Source: Acinetobacter gyllenbergii CIP 110306 = MTCC 11365
Lineage (GTDB): Bacteria > Pseudomonadota > Gammaproteobacteria > Pseudomonadales > Moraxellaceae
Length of the DNA: 64,000 bases
Direction: 5' to 3'
Assembly (NCBI RefSeq): GCF_000413855.1
Contig: NZ_ATGG01000016.1
Coordinates: 62,001 to 126,000, forward strand
Part shown: one piece after another, positions 26,888 through 35,268 of the stretch
Position numbering within the stretch: the stretch's first letter is position 1
Layout of the letters: each line of letters begins with the position of its first letter
The notes under the pieces: model-generated
Database searches by the model: none
Seen by the model: only the letters and a program-made list of their open reading frames with translations
What the model was told of the DNA's origin: nothing
Made by a program: the position numbers and the translations under genes

Positions 26888-28099
26888 TTACGGTTTTAAT
26901 TTCATCACATTAAATTCTGGGTCTGCTAATAAGTTTGGGTCTAACACGGTATTCGACTGCATCCAGCGCTTTGCCAGTTTGACCAGTTTAGAATCATTGA
27001 TGGCGATCATATTGAGAAAATGGTTTTGATTATCCAGATACAAATAACTGCATTGATCATCCGCGCTTTTCCGAACCACGATCTGGGCAGTTTTTTCAGC
27101 TTGATAGGTGCCTAAGATCTGAATATTGAAGTGATATTGGTCTGACCATAACCATGGAATATCGCTATATTCGGTTTCAATACCCAACATCGATTTTGCA
27201 GCAGCAATCGCCTGATTCTGCGCATTGGCCCAAGACTGAATGCAATAGCCCAAGCTTGGATGAATCGCAACATCACCTGCGGCATAAATGTCCTGATCTG
27301 AGGTTTGACCAAAACCATTCACCACAATGCCATCTTTAACGTCCAAACCCGCATTGACGCCCAATTCTTTGGCAATATCCGCACCAGCTCCTACAACCAC
27401 ACAATCAAACAGCTCACTTGCATTCGGATGATTCACCACTTCAACTTTTTGCTGACCGGCTTCAATCAAATGCAAATTTTTACTGTCTAAATGAATCTGA
27501 GTACCCTGCTGCTCATGCATTTGTTTTAAGAAATCTGAAACATCAGGACTGACACTACGTGCACACAGACGATCGCCATATTCAAAAATATGTACCTCTT
27601 TACCTTGTTTACGTGCCGTCGCCGCAATTTCCAGCCCGATCCAGCCACCGCCAATCACCGCTAACTTTTGCGAATGCTGCAAGATTTCAGATAAACGCTC
27701 ACAATCCTGAACATTACGTAAAGTCACCACATTGGGAATAAACTGCCACGTATTCACAGGAACACGGGCTCGACTACCCGTTGCGATCAACAATTTGTCA
27801 TAGGCTAAAACCTGACCACTTTCCAGAACCACCTGCTTGCGCTGGCGATCCACTTGGGTTGCTAGCTCAGGTTTATGCCACTGAATATTGAAGTCCTGCA
27901 CTTGCTCTGAAGAAAACAGATGCAAACTTTCATAGCTAGCCTCTTTGGACAATACTTGTTTGGATAAAGGTGGACGTTCGTAAAATACTCGATCCTCATT
28001 GGAGACCACATGAATTTCACCCGAATATCCATTTTGGCGTAAGGTACTCACCGCCCAACCCGCGGCTTGCCCAGCACCCACAATTACGATTCTTTCCAT
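26888..28099 (-). CDS. FAD-dependent ferredoxin reductase component
   Basis: A 403-aa pyridine nucleotide-disulfide oxidoreductase of the BphA4/rubredoxin reductase type. FAD site GAGQAAGWAV at the start, GSRARVP, NAD site IGGGWIGLEIAA near residue 150, and the second FAD motif YAAGDVA near residue 270. It should pass electrons from NAD(P)H to the operon's Rieske ferredoxin. This completes a three-component oxygenase system. GGGAG lies 8 bases before the ATG. Confidence 0.9.
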   Translation of the reverse strand: MERIVIVGAGQAAGWAVSTLRQNGYSGEIHVVSNEDRVFYERPPLSKQVLSKEASYESLHLFSSEQVQDFNIQWHKPELATQVDRQRKQVVLESGQVLAYDKLLIATGSRARVPVNTWQFIPNVVTLRNVQDCERLSEILQHSQKLAVIGGGWIGLEIAATARKQGKEVHIFEYGDRLCARSVSPDVSDFLKQMHEQQGTQIHLDSKNLHLIEAGQQKVEVVNHPNASELFDCVVVGAGADIAKELGVNAGLDVKDGIVVNGFGQTSDQDIYAAGDVAIHPSLGYCIQSWANAQNQAIAAAKSMLGIETEYSDIPWLWSDQYHFNIQILGTYQAEKTAQIVVRKSADDQCSYLYLDNQNHFLNMIAINDSKLVKLAKRWMQSNTVLDPNLLADPEFNVMKLKP

Positions 28100-28126
28100 A
28101 GCGTGTTCTCCCTGCTCTCTATTGCG

Positions 28127-29059
28127 TTACGCAGGTTTGACTTGACGACGGGTATGATCATCCAGACCACCTTCAATCGCCCACTCTGTAAAGAGTTCCA
28201 GACGATGTTCTTCGATACGTGGCTGCCATTCTTCGGTCAGGTAATCATCATTGGTGTAATACTCAAACGCACCACCGAGCGGTGAATTGACATACCAGAA
28301 ATAAGCCGAAGAAATCGGATGACGTCCAGGACCAATAAAGGTTGACCAATCAGAACGGTTCATGTGCAATCCACCACCAATCACCTCGTGAATATCACGC
28401 ACAACGAATGCCACATGATTGAGTCCTGCAGGTTTATTTGGCACTGAAAGCAAGAACAGGTCGTGGTGGAAACCTTTACCGCGACAGCGTAAGAATGCAC
28501 CACGATTGCGATAAGCATCTGATAAGAAGAAACCAAGTTTCTCACGATAGAAATTTTCAGTCTTTGCTAAATCTGGGGTGAAAAACACCACATGCCCAAT
28601 CGCAACCGGTTGCCCTTTTTCATACACAGGACTTGCTGCATTGACACGTTGTACATTGCCGTATTGGTTAATGCCTTCTGTCTGTAAAGCAGGTAACTCT
28701 TGGGTAAAGCTCTTTTGAAAACGAATGGTCATCCCATTCGGATCAATGCATTGCACTAAATCAACACTGGCTTGATAGCCATCAACATCATTTAGTGTTA
28801 ATGCTAAATTTGCCAAATCCTGTGCTGCATCATCTAAACCCCAAGTCACTTCACGTAACGTTGAGCCTGACTCAATGGCTTTAGGTAAACGCTGATCATC
28901 GCAATCAAATAAATAGATCTTGCTGCCATTTTGGGTTTGATAAAGATCCGCCCCTTCGATATCTGACTGACTTTGCTTAAGACCGAAATCTGCCAAAAAC
29001 TTATTCGAAGCAGCTCTGTCTTCAACGCCAAACTTTAAAATCTCAATCCCTGTAATCAT
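28127..29059 (-). CDS. Two-domain extradiol-type VOC dioxygenase
   Basis: A 310-aa protein of two vicinal-oxygen-chelate domains, the size of type I extradiol dioxygenases such as BphC. In the C-terminal domain the three metal ligands can be placed: His in IGHVVFFTPD, His in LNHVAFVVRD and Glu in GAFEYYTND. A ring-cleaving Fe(II) or Mn(II) dioxygenase acting on a catechol-like intermediate is the best reading. Substrate unknown. AAGGAG lies 7 bases before the ATG. Confidence 0.85.
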   Translation of the reverse strand: MITGIEILKFGVEDRAASNKFLADFGLKQSQSDIEGADLYQTQNGSKIYLFDCDDQRLPKAIESGSTLREVTWGLDDAAQDLANLALTLNDVDGYQASVDLVQCIDPNGMTIRFQKSFTQELPALQTEGINQYGNVQRVNAASPVYEKGQPVAIGHVVFFTPDLAKTENFYREKLGFFLSDAYRNRGAFLRCRGKGFHHDLFLLSVPNKPAGLNHVAFVVRDIHEVIGGGLHMNRSDWSTFIGPGRHPISSAYFWYVNSPLGGAFEYYTNDDYLTEEWQPRIEEHRLELFTEWAIEGGLDDHTRRQVKPA

Positions 29060-29070
29060 GAGATGACTCC

Positions 29071-29835
29071 TTAATTAAAGACAAAACCGCCATTTACTGG
29101 AATATTTTGTCCAGTCACGAATGAGGACAACTCTGACAGTAAATAAAGGGCTGTTCCGTTCAAATCCTGCGGTAATTGCTGACGTTGAATCGCACGCCCA
29201 TTCACGTATAAATCATGACGTTCCTGCGGCACATATTCTGTTGCTTCAACGAGGGTTAAACCCGGTGATAGCGTGTTAATACAGATATTGAATGGCCCAA
29301 GCTCTCTGGCCATGGAACGCGTCATCGCAGTCAATGCCCCTTTACTCGCCACATAAGCCATCAAATTCGGTGCGCCCCATAAAGCGGTATCCGAAGCGAC
29401 ATTAATGATCTTGCCAGCCTGAGACAGCTTTAGATAAGGCACACATGCCTTGGTCACCAACCACGTGCCTTTGACATTGATGTTCATGACCCGATCCCAA
29501 AGGTCAGCGTCATAATCCATCATGCTTTTACCGCCAACATTGGTTGCCAGTGCCGCACAATTCACCAAACCATCCATGCCGCCCATGCGTTCAGCTGCTT
29601 GCTGTACTGCCTGCTGGATTGATTCTGCATTGGCCAGATCAATGCTTACCGCATTAACCTTTAAGCCTTGTGCTTGCAAAGCAACAGCTTCTTGTTGCAC
29701 CAGATCAGTCAAGATATCAGCCATCACCACATGCGCACCTGCTTCCGCAATCGCCTGTGCAAAGTCTCGACCCAAGCCTCTTGCCGCACCTGTGACAAGG
29801 ACTTTTTTGTCCTGCAACAATGCGACATTAACCAT
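29071..29835 (-). CDS. Short-chain dehydrogenase/reductase, operon copy 1
   Basis: A 254-aa classical SDR: TGAARGLG cofactor site, NCAAL near residue 85, Ser in INVASDTALWG and the catalytic pair in YVASKGAL. The end SFVTGQNIPVNGGFVFN is typical. In position it could oxidise a cis-diol or alcohol made by the Rieske oxygenase. The start at 29835 has AGGA 8 bases upstream and overlaps the oxygenase stop codon by 8 bases, implying coupled translation. Confidence 0.9.
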   Translation of the reverse strand: MVNVALLQDKKVLVTGAARGLGRDFAQAIAEAGAHVVMADILTDLVQQEAVALQAQGLKVNAVSIDLANAESIQQAVQQAAERMGGMDGLVNCAALATNVGGKSMMDYDADLWDRVMNINVKGTWLVTKACVPYLKLSQAGKIINVASDTALWGAPNLMAYVASKGALTAMTRSMARELGPFNICINTLSPGLTLVEATEYVPQERHDLYVNGRAIQRQQLPQDLNGTALYLLSELSSFVTGQNIPVNGGFVFN

Positions 29836-30895
29836 GAACTTGTTCCTGCATTTCAATACGATTTGAGGTATTCAATGCTGCAATTTTCTTTAACTGTTTT
29901 TCCGCTTCTTTTTTCATTAAACGGCGTAAACGAGAAAGACCAACATCATGCTGATAAAGAAATTCATGTTGACGGGCATTCGGTGCAAGATTTTCTAAAA
30001 TAATGCGATCTTGCTCCAACACATCCCAGTGCAATTTTTCTAAATGGTTACGGTAAAGGAAACGCCAAACATTGCGTTGCCAGCCGCTGACTTTACGGCA
30101 GCGCCAGAAAAATACACGGGTATTGTTAGCATCAATTGGCGTTGCATAACCCACAATCCAGAACTCACCACCTGGGCCAAAATCCTTACGATACGGAATT
30201 GAGAGACGTAACCAGCTTGCACCGGTATTGGCATATTCAACCCAGTCAAAATTCACACCGACCTGGCCTTCTTTTTCAAAAATAAAACCATTTGACGTCG
30301 AACGGTGTTTCATTTCTGCAGTACGGTCACCTTCCGCCATTGAGTGTGAGGTGCAATGCAAATAGCTGCCATGCATTGGATCCATCACATTATCAATCGC
30401 GTACTGATGGTTTACTTTCCAGTCCGCCTGACACAAGAACGAACTCCACTCTTCACTTGCCAGTTGTTCAGGAAAATCCAGTGACTTCGGTGCTTCATTG
30501 GCATCAATGCCGAACCACATAAAAATGGCACCATGCTGCTCAATCACTGGATAGCTTTTGACACATGAAGTGCCTTTCATTGGACAATCATGCACCGCAG
30601 GCACATCTTCTACCACGCCATCATGGCGAACTTCGACACCGTGATACCAACACGCCACACGATTACCCAGATTCCAACCCAAAGAGAGACGTGCGCCACG
30701 ATGCGGACAGCGATCTTCTAAGGCATGAACCTGACCTTCTGCATCACGCCAAACCACAATATTTTCGCCTAAACGAGTAATCCCGACAGGATTGGCTGCC
30801 ACTTCCCAACTTGCCAGCACGGGATGCCATTGGTCACGTAAACCCAAATCCAAATATTCTTCTACACTCGGTGTCACTGATACTGCTGCGTTCAT
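29828..30895 (-). CDS. Rieske oxygenase alpha subunit
   Basis: A 355-aa Rieske non-heme iron oxygenase of the single-subunit (VanA-like) group, with no beta subunit nearby. The [2Fe-2S] site is CPHRGARL...CWYHG near residues 65-88. The mononuclear iron site is DPMHGSYLH near residue 175, with the bridging Asp in the preceding YAIDNVMD. It hydroxylates or demethylates an aromatic or heterocyclic substrate using O2. The ATG at 30895 has AAGGAAG 7 bases upstream. Confidence 0.93.
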   Translation of the reverse strand: MNAAVSVTPSVEEYLDLGLRDQWHPVLASWEVAANPVGITRLGENIVVWRDAEGQVHALEDRCPHRGARLSLGWNLGNRVACWYHGVEVRHDGVVEDVPAVHDCPMKGTSCVKSYPVIEQHGAIFMWFGIDANEAPKSLDFPEQLASEEWSSFLCQADWKVNHQYAIDNVMDPMHGSYLHCTSHSMAEGDRTAEMKHRSTSNGFIFEKEGQVGVNFDWVEYANTGASWLRLSIPYRKDFGPGGEFWIVGYATPIDANNTRVFFWRCRKVSGWQRNVWRFLYRNHLEKLHWDVLEQDRIILENLAPNARQHEFLYQHDVGLSRLRRLMKKEAEKQLKKIAALNTSNRIEMQEQVHG

Positions 30896-30912
30896 CACTA
30901 TTCTTCCTTGAA

Positions 30913-31212
30913 TTAATAACCTAAACGTTGCATTTCTTCTGAGAAGGTTTCAGAAGTCCACAGCTCACCCGATTCGCAACGAAAACCTTGCTGATTTAAA
31001 GACTGCACTAAATCTGTAAGTTCTGTGATGCCTGTAGAAAAGGCTTTGATGAGATATTGAACAAAATCCTGTTCATAGGCCGTTGGCACTTTATAACGTG
31101 TTTGCCAGACCAGAAGCTCTGCTTGACCTGGTATCTGAATATTGTTCATCCCTGCTTCAGTCGCTGGCGTGGCATGAATCCAGTTCGCTAGCTTCTTATT
31201 AAATGTTTCCAT
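30913..31212 (-). CDS. 99-aa protein linked to the Rieske operon, function unknown
   Basis: A small soluble protein between the ferredoxin and oxygenase genes. It has a Trp/Tyr-rich centre (LLVWQTRYKVPTAYEQDFV) and a C-terminal half LVQSLNQQGFRCESGELW that looks like the short helix-turn-helix seen in site-specific recombinases; I recall database names of the recombinase-like helix-turn-helix kind for such proteins. It is far too small to be a recombinase. An assembly, regulatory or enzyme-subunit role is possible. AAGGAT stands 8 bases before the ATG. Confidence 0.75.
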   Translation of the reverse strand: METFNKKLANWIHATPATEAGMNNIQIPGQAELLVWQTRYKVPTAYEQDFVQYLIKAFSTGITELTDLVQSLNQQGFRCESGELWTSETFSEEMQRLGY

Positions 31213-31237
31213 GAGATTCCATCCTTATAAATAAGAC

Positions 31238-31543
31238 TTATAGTTGAATTTGAACGTCCTGCCCTTCAACACGTACTGGATAAGTACATAGATCACGGCA
31301 TCCTGGTCCACTTTTCAACGCACCGGTTTGAATATCAAAAATGGCCTCATGTAATGGGCATTCCACGGTCTGATCTTCAATAAAGCCCTCTGTAAGTAAG
31401 GCAAAAGCATGTGGGCAAACGTTCTCAATGGCAAAATAATTGTCATCAATGAAAAATACGCCAATTTTCTTACCGTCGACTTCGATAGCTTTCGGCTCAT
31501 CTTCGGTAACGTCGTCTTGCTGACAAACTGAGATCCAACTCAT
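31238..31543 (-). CDS. Rieske [2Fe-2S] ferredoxin
   Basis: A 101-aa Rieske ferredoxin, first gene of the operon. The cluster ligands are in CPHAFALL near residue 43 and CPLHEAIFD near residue 62. It should shuttle electrons from the FAD reductase to the oxygenase. GAGG lies 8 bases before the ATG at 31543; a longer in-frame extension to 31636 runs through the promoter and is rejected. A perfect 20-bp palindrome lies 15 bases upstream of the start. Confidence 0.92.
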   Translation of the reverse strand: MSWISVCQQDDVTEDEPKAIEVDGKKIGVFFIDDNYFAIENVCPHAFALLTEGFIEDQTVECPLHEAIFDIQTGALKSGPGCRDLCTYPVRVEGQDVQIQL

Positions 31544-31557
31544 CCTTGCATCCTCAT

Positions 31558-31577
31558 TTGTTTTATATATAAAACAA
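31558..31577. promoter_or_regulatory. Putative IclR operator, operon copy
   Basis: TTGTTTTATATATAAAACAA, a perfect 20-bp palindrome. It lies about 20 bases downstream of the expected transcription start of the ferredoxin promoter and just before the ribosome binding site, a position suited to repression. Confidence 0.65.
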
Positions 31578-31602
31578 TATTTGATATAACAAACTTTAAT
31601 AA

Positions 31603-31632
31603 AGAATACTCCTATGCTGTTTTTTATGTCAA
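31603..31632 (-). promoter_or_regulatory. Putative promoter of the Rieske operon
   Basis: On the minus strand TTGACA (31627-31632) and TATTCT (31603-31608) are separated by 18 bases. This is a consensus -35 with a fair -10, about 60 bases before the ferredoxin ATG. Confidence 0.6.
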
Positions 31633-31705
31633 ACAATATAAATCGTTAAAAATCATAAATTTGATATTTATTACACATTATCTTACGTTTTGCTTGAGAA
31701 ATTTT

Positions 31706-31721
31706 GTTTTATATATAAAAC
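31706..31721. promoter_or_regulatory. Putative IclR operator, regulator-side copy
   Basis: GTTTTATATATAAAAC, identical over 16 bases to the palindrome at 31558-31577 and centred 146 bases from it. It lies about 90 bases before the regulator start, so autoregulation is plausible. Confidence 0.6.
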
Positions 31722-31810
31722 TATCTTTTCTTTATGCTTTGCAGTTAGAATAGGAATCCTAAGAAAATTAAATTTTTATGATTTGCGTTTTTTGTAGGAA
31801 AATTAAACTG

Positions 31811-32623
31811 ATGAATTCAAGCATTGAAACAGACTCTCAAGAATCTGAACTCACAAAAAATGATGATCGCTATTTAGTCCCTGGCTTAGTGCGTGGCTTG
31901 GCAATTCTGCAAGCCTTTAATCAACAAACCCAAGAAATGACCATTACTGAAATTGCCGAAGTTCTGGATGTCAACCGTTCCAGTGCCTTTCGACTGATCT
32001 ATACACTGGAATCATGCGGCTTTTTACGCAAAGCCTCACAAAAAACCTATGCACTCGATTCAAAGGTGATGGAACTTGGCTTTAATAGTTTGGCCAAACA
32101 ATCCTTATTGGATTTAGCCACACCCTTGATGAAAGAGCTGCGTGATCAAACTCAACTGGCTGTGCATTTATCCATTTTGGAAGGCACCCATATTGTTTTC
32201 ATTAACAACATTCAATCCAATGGTACCTTTACCAGTAACATTGGTCTTGGTACGCGTTGGCCTGCGCATGCCACCGTGATTGGGCAAATGATGCTGGCAG
32301 ATCTTAGTGAAACAGAAATACGTGATCGCTATAAAAACTTTAATCAATGGGAGACATTCTCAGAACTCACACCCAAAAATCTTAAAGAACTGTTACAACG
32401 CCTCAGTTTTGTCAAAACTCAACGCTCTATGGTCAGTTGGGGGCATTACAATCACGATATGGCGGCTTGTGCTGCACCAATTTTCAAACAGTCCACCCAA
32501 AAAATGGCGGCAGTGTTATCAGTGAGTTGCCCTTTAGGCAGTTATGATGAACATTATTTTAGAAATGAAATTGCCGAAACGGTGATTCAGAGTGCAGATA
32601 AAATCTCAAAATTTATTTATTAA
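31811..32623 (+). CDS. IclR-family regulator of the Rieske operon
   Basis: A 270-aa IclR-type regulator. The N-terminal winged helix contains MTITEIAEVLDVNRSSAFRL followed by a typical LESCGFL, and the C-terminal effector domain starts near residue 90. Family members in Acinetobacter (PcaU, PobR) control aromatic catabolism in response to a pathway compound. It is divergent from the 13-gene operon. The start at 31811 has AGGA upstream; an earlier ATG at 31778 has none. Confidence 0.9.
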   Translation: MNSSIETDSQESELTKNDDRYLVPGLVRGLAILQAFNQQTQEMTITEIAEVLDVNRSSAFRLIYTLESCGFLRKASQKTYALDSKVMELGFNSLAKQSLLDLATPLMKELRDQTQLAVHLSILEGTHIVFINNIQSNGTFTSNIGLGTRWPAHATVIGQMMLADLSETEIRDRYKNFNQWETFSELTPKNLKELLQRLSFVKTQRSMVSWGHYNHDMAACAAPIFKQSTQKMAAVLSVSCPLGSYDEHYFRNEIAETVIQSADKISKFIY

Positions 32624-32634
32624 ATCTAGAGCAT

Positions 32635-32660
32635 AAAAAAGCAGCCAAAGCTGCTTTTTT
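32635..32660. terminator. Bidirectional terminator after the IclR gene
   Basis: Stem AAAAAAGCAGC/GCTGCTTTTTT with loop CAAA, 11 bases after the IclR stop. It also suits the convergent SDR gene. Confidence 0.9.
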
Positions 32661-32687
32661 ATAGCCAGCATTCATTTTAATCTGACT

Positions 32688-33503
32688 TCATGAAGATGGC
32701 TGATCGGTCTTTAATTTATTCTTTAAGCGCTTATCCATCGCATCAAATAAAGGACGTGACAGATTCATCATCCATGTCGGTGCTGTATTTAATAACGCAT
32801 TGGCAACCAGACCTGATTTACTGCTAACACGATAGGATTTTTCTTGAATCGCTTTCACAATCCAGCCTGCAGCGGCAGGTGTATCCAACATTTTCATATG
32901 TTTGTAAATTGCTGTCTTAGATGACATCGGTGTTCTGACCATTGGAAAATATACAATACTGACATCAATGCCTTTGCCTTTCAGTTCCATCGACAAGGAA
33001 CGCGAGAAAGATTCTAATGCAGATTTACTGGCCAAATAAGCCGAGAATAAGGGAATCGGCACTTGTGTAGACATGGTCGAAATATTGACAATATGCCCAG
33101 AACCGTTAGCCAAGAAATGAGGTAATAGGTGTAGTGTCATATTCACTGCGGCAAAATAATTAATCTGCATGGTACGGGTATAGTCATGCAGACGATCAAG
33201 TGATTCAAGAATCGGGCGTCGAATCGAACGCGCTGCGTTATTGACTAAAACATCAATTTTTTGATGTTCAGCTAAAATCTGAGCAATACAGCTTTGCGCT
33301 TGTTCTACATCCGTCAGATCTGCTGGGTAAATGGAGACTTGTCCACCTTGTGCCTGAATATTGCTTTGAATGCGTTGCAACTCATCTAAACGACGTGCAA
33401 TCAGGCAAACCGTTGCTCCCGCTTGCGCCAGTTGCATTGCAGCCTCTTCTCCGATTCCACTTGAAGCCCCCGTAATAATGATCGTCTTACCCATTACATC
33501 CAT
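32688..33503 (-). CDS. Short-chain dehydrogenase, membrane-associated type
   Basis: A 271-aa SDR with TGASSGIG, NNAARS near residue 87, Ser in NISTMSTQ and the catalytic YLASKSALE. The C-terminal extension (about 50 residues, SGLVANALLNTAPTWMMNLSRPLF core) is typical of SDRs acting on lipids or fatty-acyl groups near membranes, but no substrate is known. AAGGAG lies 6 bases before the ATG at 33503. Probably not part of the Rieske operon, as a terminator and the IclR gene intervene. Confidence 0.88.
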   Translation of the reverse strand: MDVMGKTIIITGASSGIGEEAAMQLAQAGATVCLIARRLDELQRIQSNIQAQGGQVSIYPADLTDVEQAQSCIAQILAEHQKIDVLVNNAARSIRRPILESLDRLHDYTRTMQINYFAAVNMTLHLLPHFLANGSGHIVNISTMSTQVPIPLFSAYLASKSALESFSRSLSMELKGKGIDVSIVYFPMVRTPMSSKTAIYKHMKMLDTPAAAGWIVKAIQEKSYRVSSKSGLVANALLNTAPTWMMNLSRPLFDAMDKRLKNKLKTDQPSS

Positions 33504-33621
33504 TGCTTTCTCCTTGAACACAATAGCACTCCACATCTGTTGATTTTCTGATCCTACCGTGACTGTAGCCTATCCTGATCAAACTTATGTTGTATTCTAT
33601 TTTTATTAGATGCTCACTTCA

Positions 33622-34077
33622 CTATAAGGCTTTAATTTGAAACTGGTTAATTTTAGCTGCAATTTTCTTTAGCCCATGGTTTGCCGATGTCTTCAACTTC
33701 ATCAAGGTTATTTCTGTAAGCAATGGGACTTTGCTCTCTAACCAGATGGTATAGGTCAAATGTGTACGCCCATCTAATTCTTCAAACTCCAACCGACCCA
33801 AATGATAACTGAATAAGCAATTTTTTAGCATTTGATATTCAATCATCTGATTGGGCAAACTTTTCATGATTTGTTCTTGAATCGGTTTAAATACACCGAA
33901 GCCCATCTTTCGTATTGAACCCACACCATCTGTATTATGATCATCCGTAGCGGTTTTAATCACAACTGATTGCAAGGGCCATAAAACCGTATTAAAGGTT
34001 TGGTGTTTAGAAAAAAGATGAAAAATAAGATCTACTGGTGCATTAAAGCTTTGTTTCATTACAACAAATTTTGGCAT
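33622..34077 (-). CDS. SRPBCC (START-like) family protein
   Basis: A 151-aa protein with the pattern of a polyketide-cyclase/START-like fold: an opening strand FVVMKQSFNAPVDLIFHLFSKHQTF, shortened here to its core FNAPVDLIFHLF, then GVGSIRKMGFG and a C-terminal amphipathic helix LMKLKTSANHGLKKIAAKI. Such proteins bind hydrophobic ligands; function unknown. It lies upstream of the lipid-type SDR on the same strand with an 85-base gap after the SDR start, so the pair may be co-transcribed. Confidence 0.75.
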   Translation of the reverse strand: MPKFVVMKQSFNAPVDLIFHLFSKHQTFNTVLWPLQSVVIKTATDDHNTDGVGSIRKMGFGVFKPIQEQIMKSLPNQMIEYQMLKNCLFSYHLGRLEFEELDGRTHLTYTIWLESKVPLLTEITLMKLKTSANHGLKKIAAKINQFQIKAL

Positions 34078-34327
34078 TCACATCATCCTTCTCATCGTCT
34101 CACCCGAAAACTAGGTGATATAAAAGCCAACTTCGCTCAGATTTAAATCAAAACCTGAATAGCACGCTATGAGCAGCTTATTCATATAATTTTCGGGACC
34201 GCTTTCCTGATCATTATATAGATGACCTATGATTTATCTTGACGTTGCATCTTTATTTTGACTTTTTGTGCCAATTTCTATCAATATAAACAGCATAATT
34301 TTAACTAAAATAAAGCAAATAACCTGC

Positions 34328-34606
34328 TTAACATTCGCAAGTGCCAAACATGTTATAAACAAAATATACAGGTGCATCTTCCGGATAGACATCGCTGTCT
34401 TTAATCATGAATAAAACGCCTTCACTCAGTATGATCAAAACATCTTGATTACGGCTAACAACTGTCCCTTTACTTATTATTTTATTTGGCTTACCGATAT
34501 TATCAGCGTCATGTATAAAAAAAACTTTTCGTCCTGACTTAATACTACTTGGAATAACTTTCTTATATAAACCACAGTTCTTACATACCCATTTCTTCAC
34601 TATCAA
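34328..34606 (-). CDS. Small hypothetical protein with cysteine pairs
   Basis: A 92-aa protein of unknown function. It begins with a half zinc ribbon (CKNCGLYKK) and ends in CEC, which together could bind one zinc ion. The middle is a beta-rich stretch (VLIILSEGVLFMIKDSDVYP). It is isolated, with AT-rich DNA on both sides; lower coding quality and the absence of a strong ribosome binding site leave some doubt. Confidence 0.5.
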   Translation of the reverse strand: MIVKKWVCKNCGLYKKVIPSSIKSGRKVFFIHDADNIGKPNKIISKGTVVSRNQDVLIILSEGVLFMIKDSDVYPEDAPVYFVYNMFGTCEC

Positions 34607-35254
34607 TTCTCTAGAGCAAAAGGAAGATCATATTAAAAATTACCCCAAGGAAGTGGACATAAAAAACCTAATAAATTAACAAAACAGTCTTTTCTTTATA
34701 TAATAAAACCCTCTAAGTGCCGATCTAACAAATTAAACGCAAAATAAAAACAGATTAGGACAAAATTATAAATTTATTTTAAGATTGAATATAAAACTCA
34801 AAATCCATTCAATAAAACATAAATAGACCACATATACATATTGATCATAATGCTAGAATATCCAATCCAAACTGCTATTCAGTTCACAATCAGATTGTGA
34901 TAACCGATAAATCGTTTTTGTACACATTATGAATGTATACAATCCGCCGTCATTGTTTCTGCTCTGTCAGTAAATGCATTCTCCCCCTCCATATGGGTGA
35001 GAGGGAAATAGTTCTATTTTCTTTATTTTTTATACAGTTTAGGCCATTTATTTATAATTTTTTTTCGCTATTTATAGAATAAATGCTGTTTTTATGCGCG
35101 CCCAAACTCCCAGCAACTCATTCATATCTTTATTCATTTTATTTATTATTGCACTTTAAATATGTAATCTAAGCAGCATTTAAACCTTGAGATTTCAAAT
35201 AAACTGATAGCTCCTTTATTTAACATTCAAAATATCTGAACTAATATCAGATCA
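34607..35254. other. 648-base AT-rich region before the first aguA gene
   Basis: No gene is evident. Features seen: an inverted repeat TCACAAT/ATTGTGA at 34884-34900, a 10-bp near-perfect inverted repeat TGTACACATT/AATGTATACA at 34919-34941, and a pyrimidine-rich hairpin-like stretch (CCCCCTCCATATGGGTGAGAG) near 34981-35005 that resembles decayed intergenic repeats. It must contain the promoter of aguA and the SMR pair. I looked for ACGR-loop guanidine riboswitch hairpins and found none convincing. Confidence 0.5.
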
Positions 35255-35268
35255 ATGAAATCTGATAT
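35244..35268 (+). promoter_or_regulatory. Inverted repeat enclosing the aguA start codon
   Basis: ATATCAGAT and its exact complement ATCTGATAT with a 7-base loop CAATGAA. The annotated ATG (35255-35257) sits in the loop. It could act as an operator or as an mRNA hairpin affecting initiation. Confidence 0.5.

Noticed and set aside
31544..31636. 31-residue N-terminal extension of the Rieske ferredoxin
   Set aside because: It would read through the palindrome and the promoter; GAGG correctly spaced before the ATG at 31543 supports the short form.
34884..34900. CRP binding site
   Set aside because: The repeat is TCACAAT/ATTGTGA, the reverse order of the CRP consensus TGTGA-N6-TCACA.
34607..35254. 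Guanidine riboswitch before aguA and the SMR pair
   Set aside because: No pair of hairpins with ACGR loops and no recognisable guanidine-I core could be found; only unrelated inverted repeats are present. The single ACGG before the first SMR gene (near 36386) lacks a proper stem.
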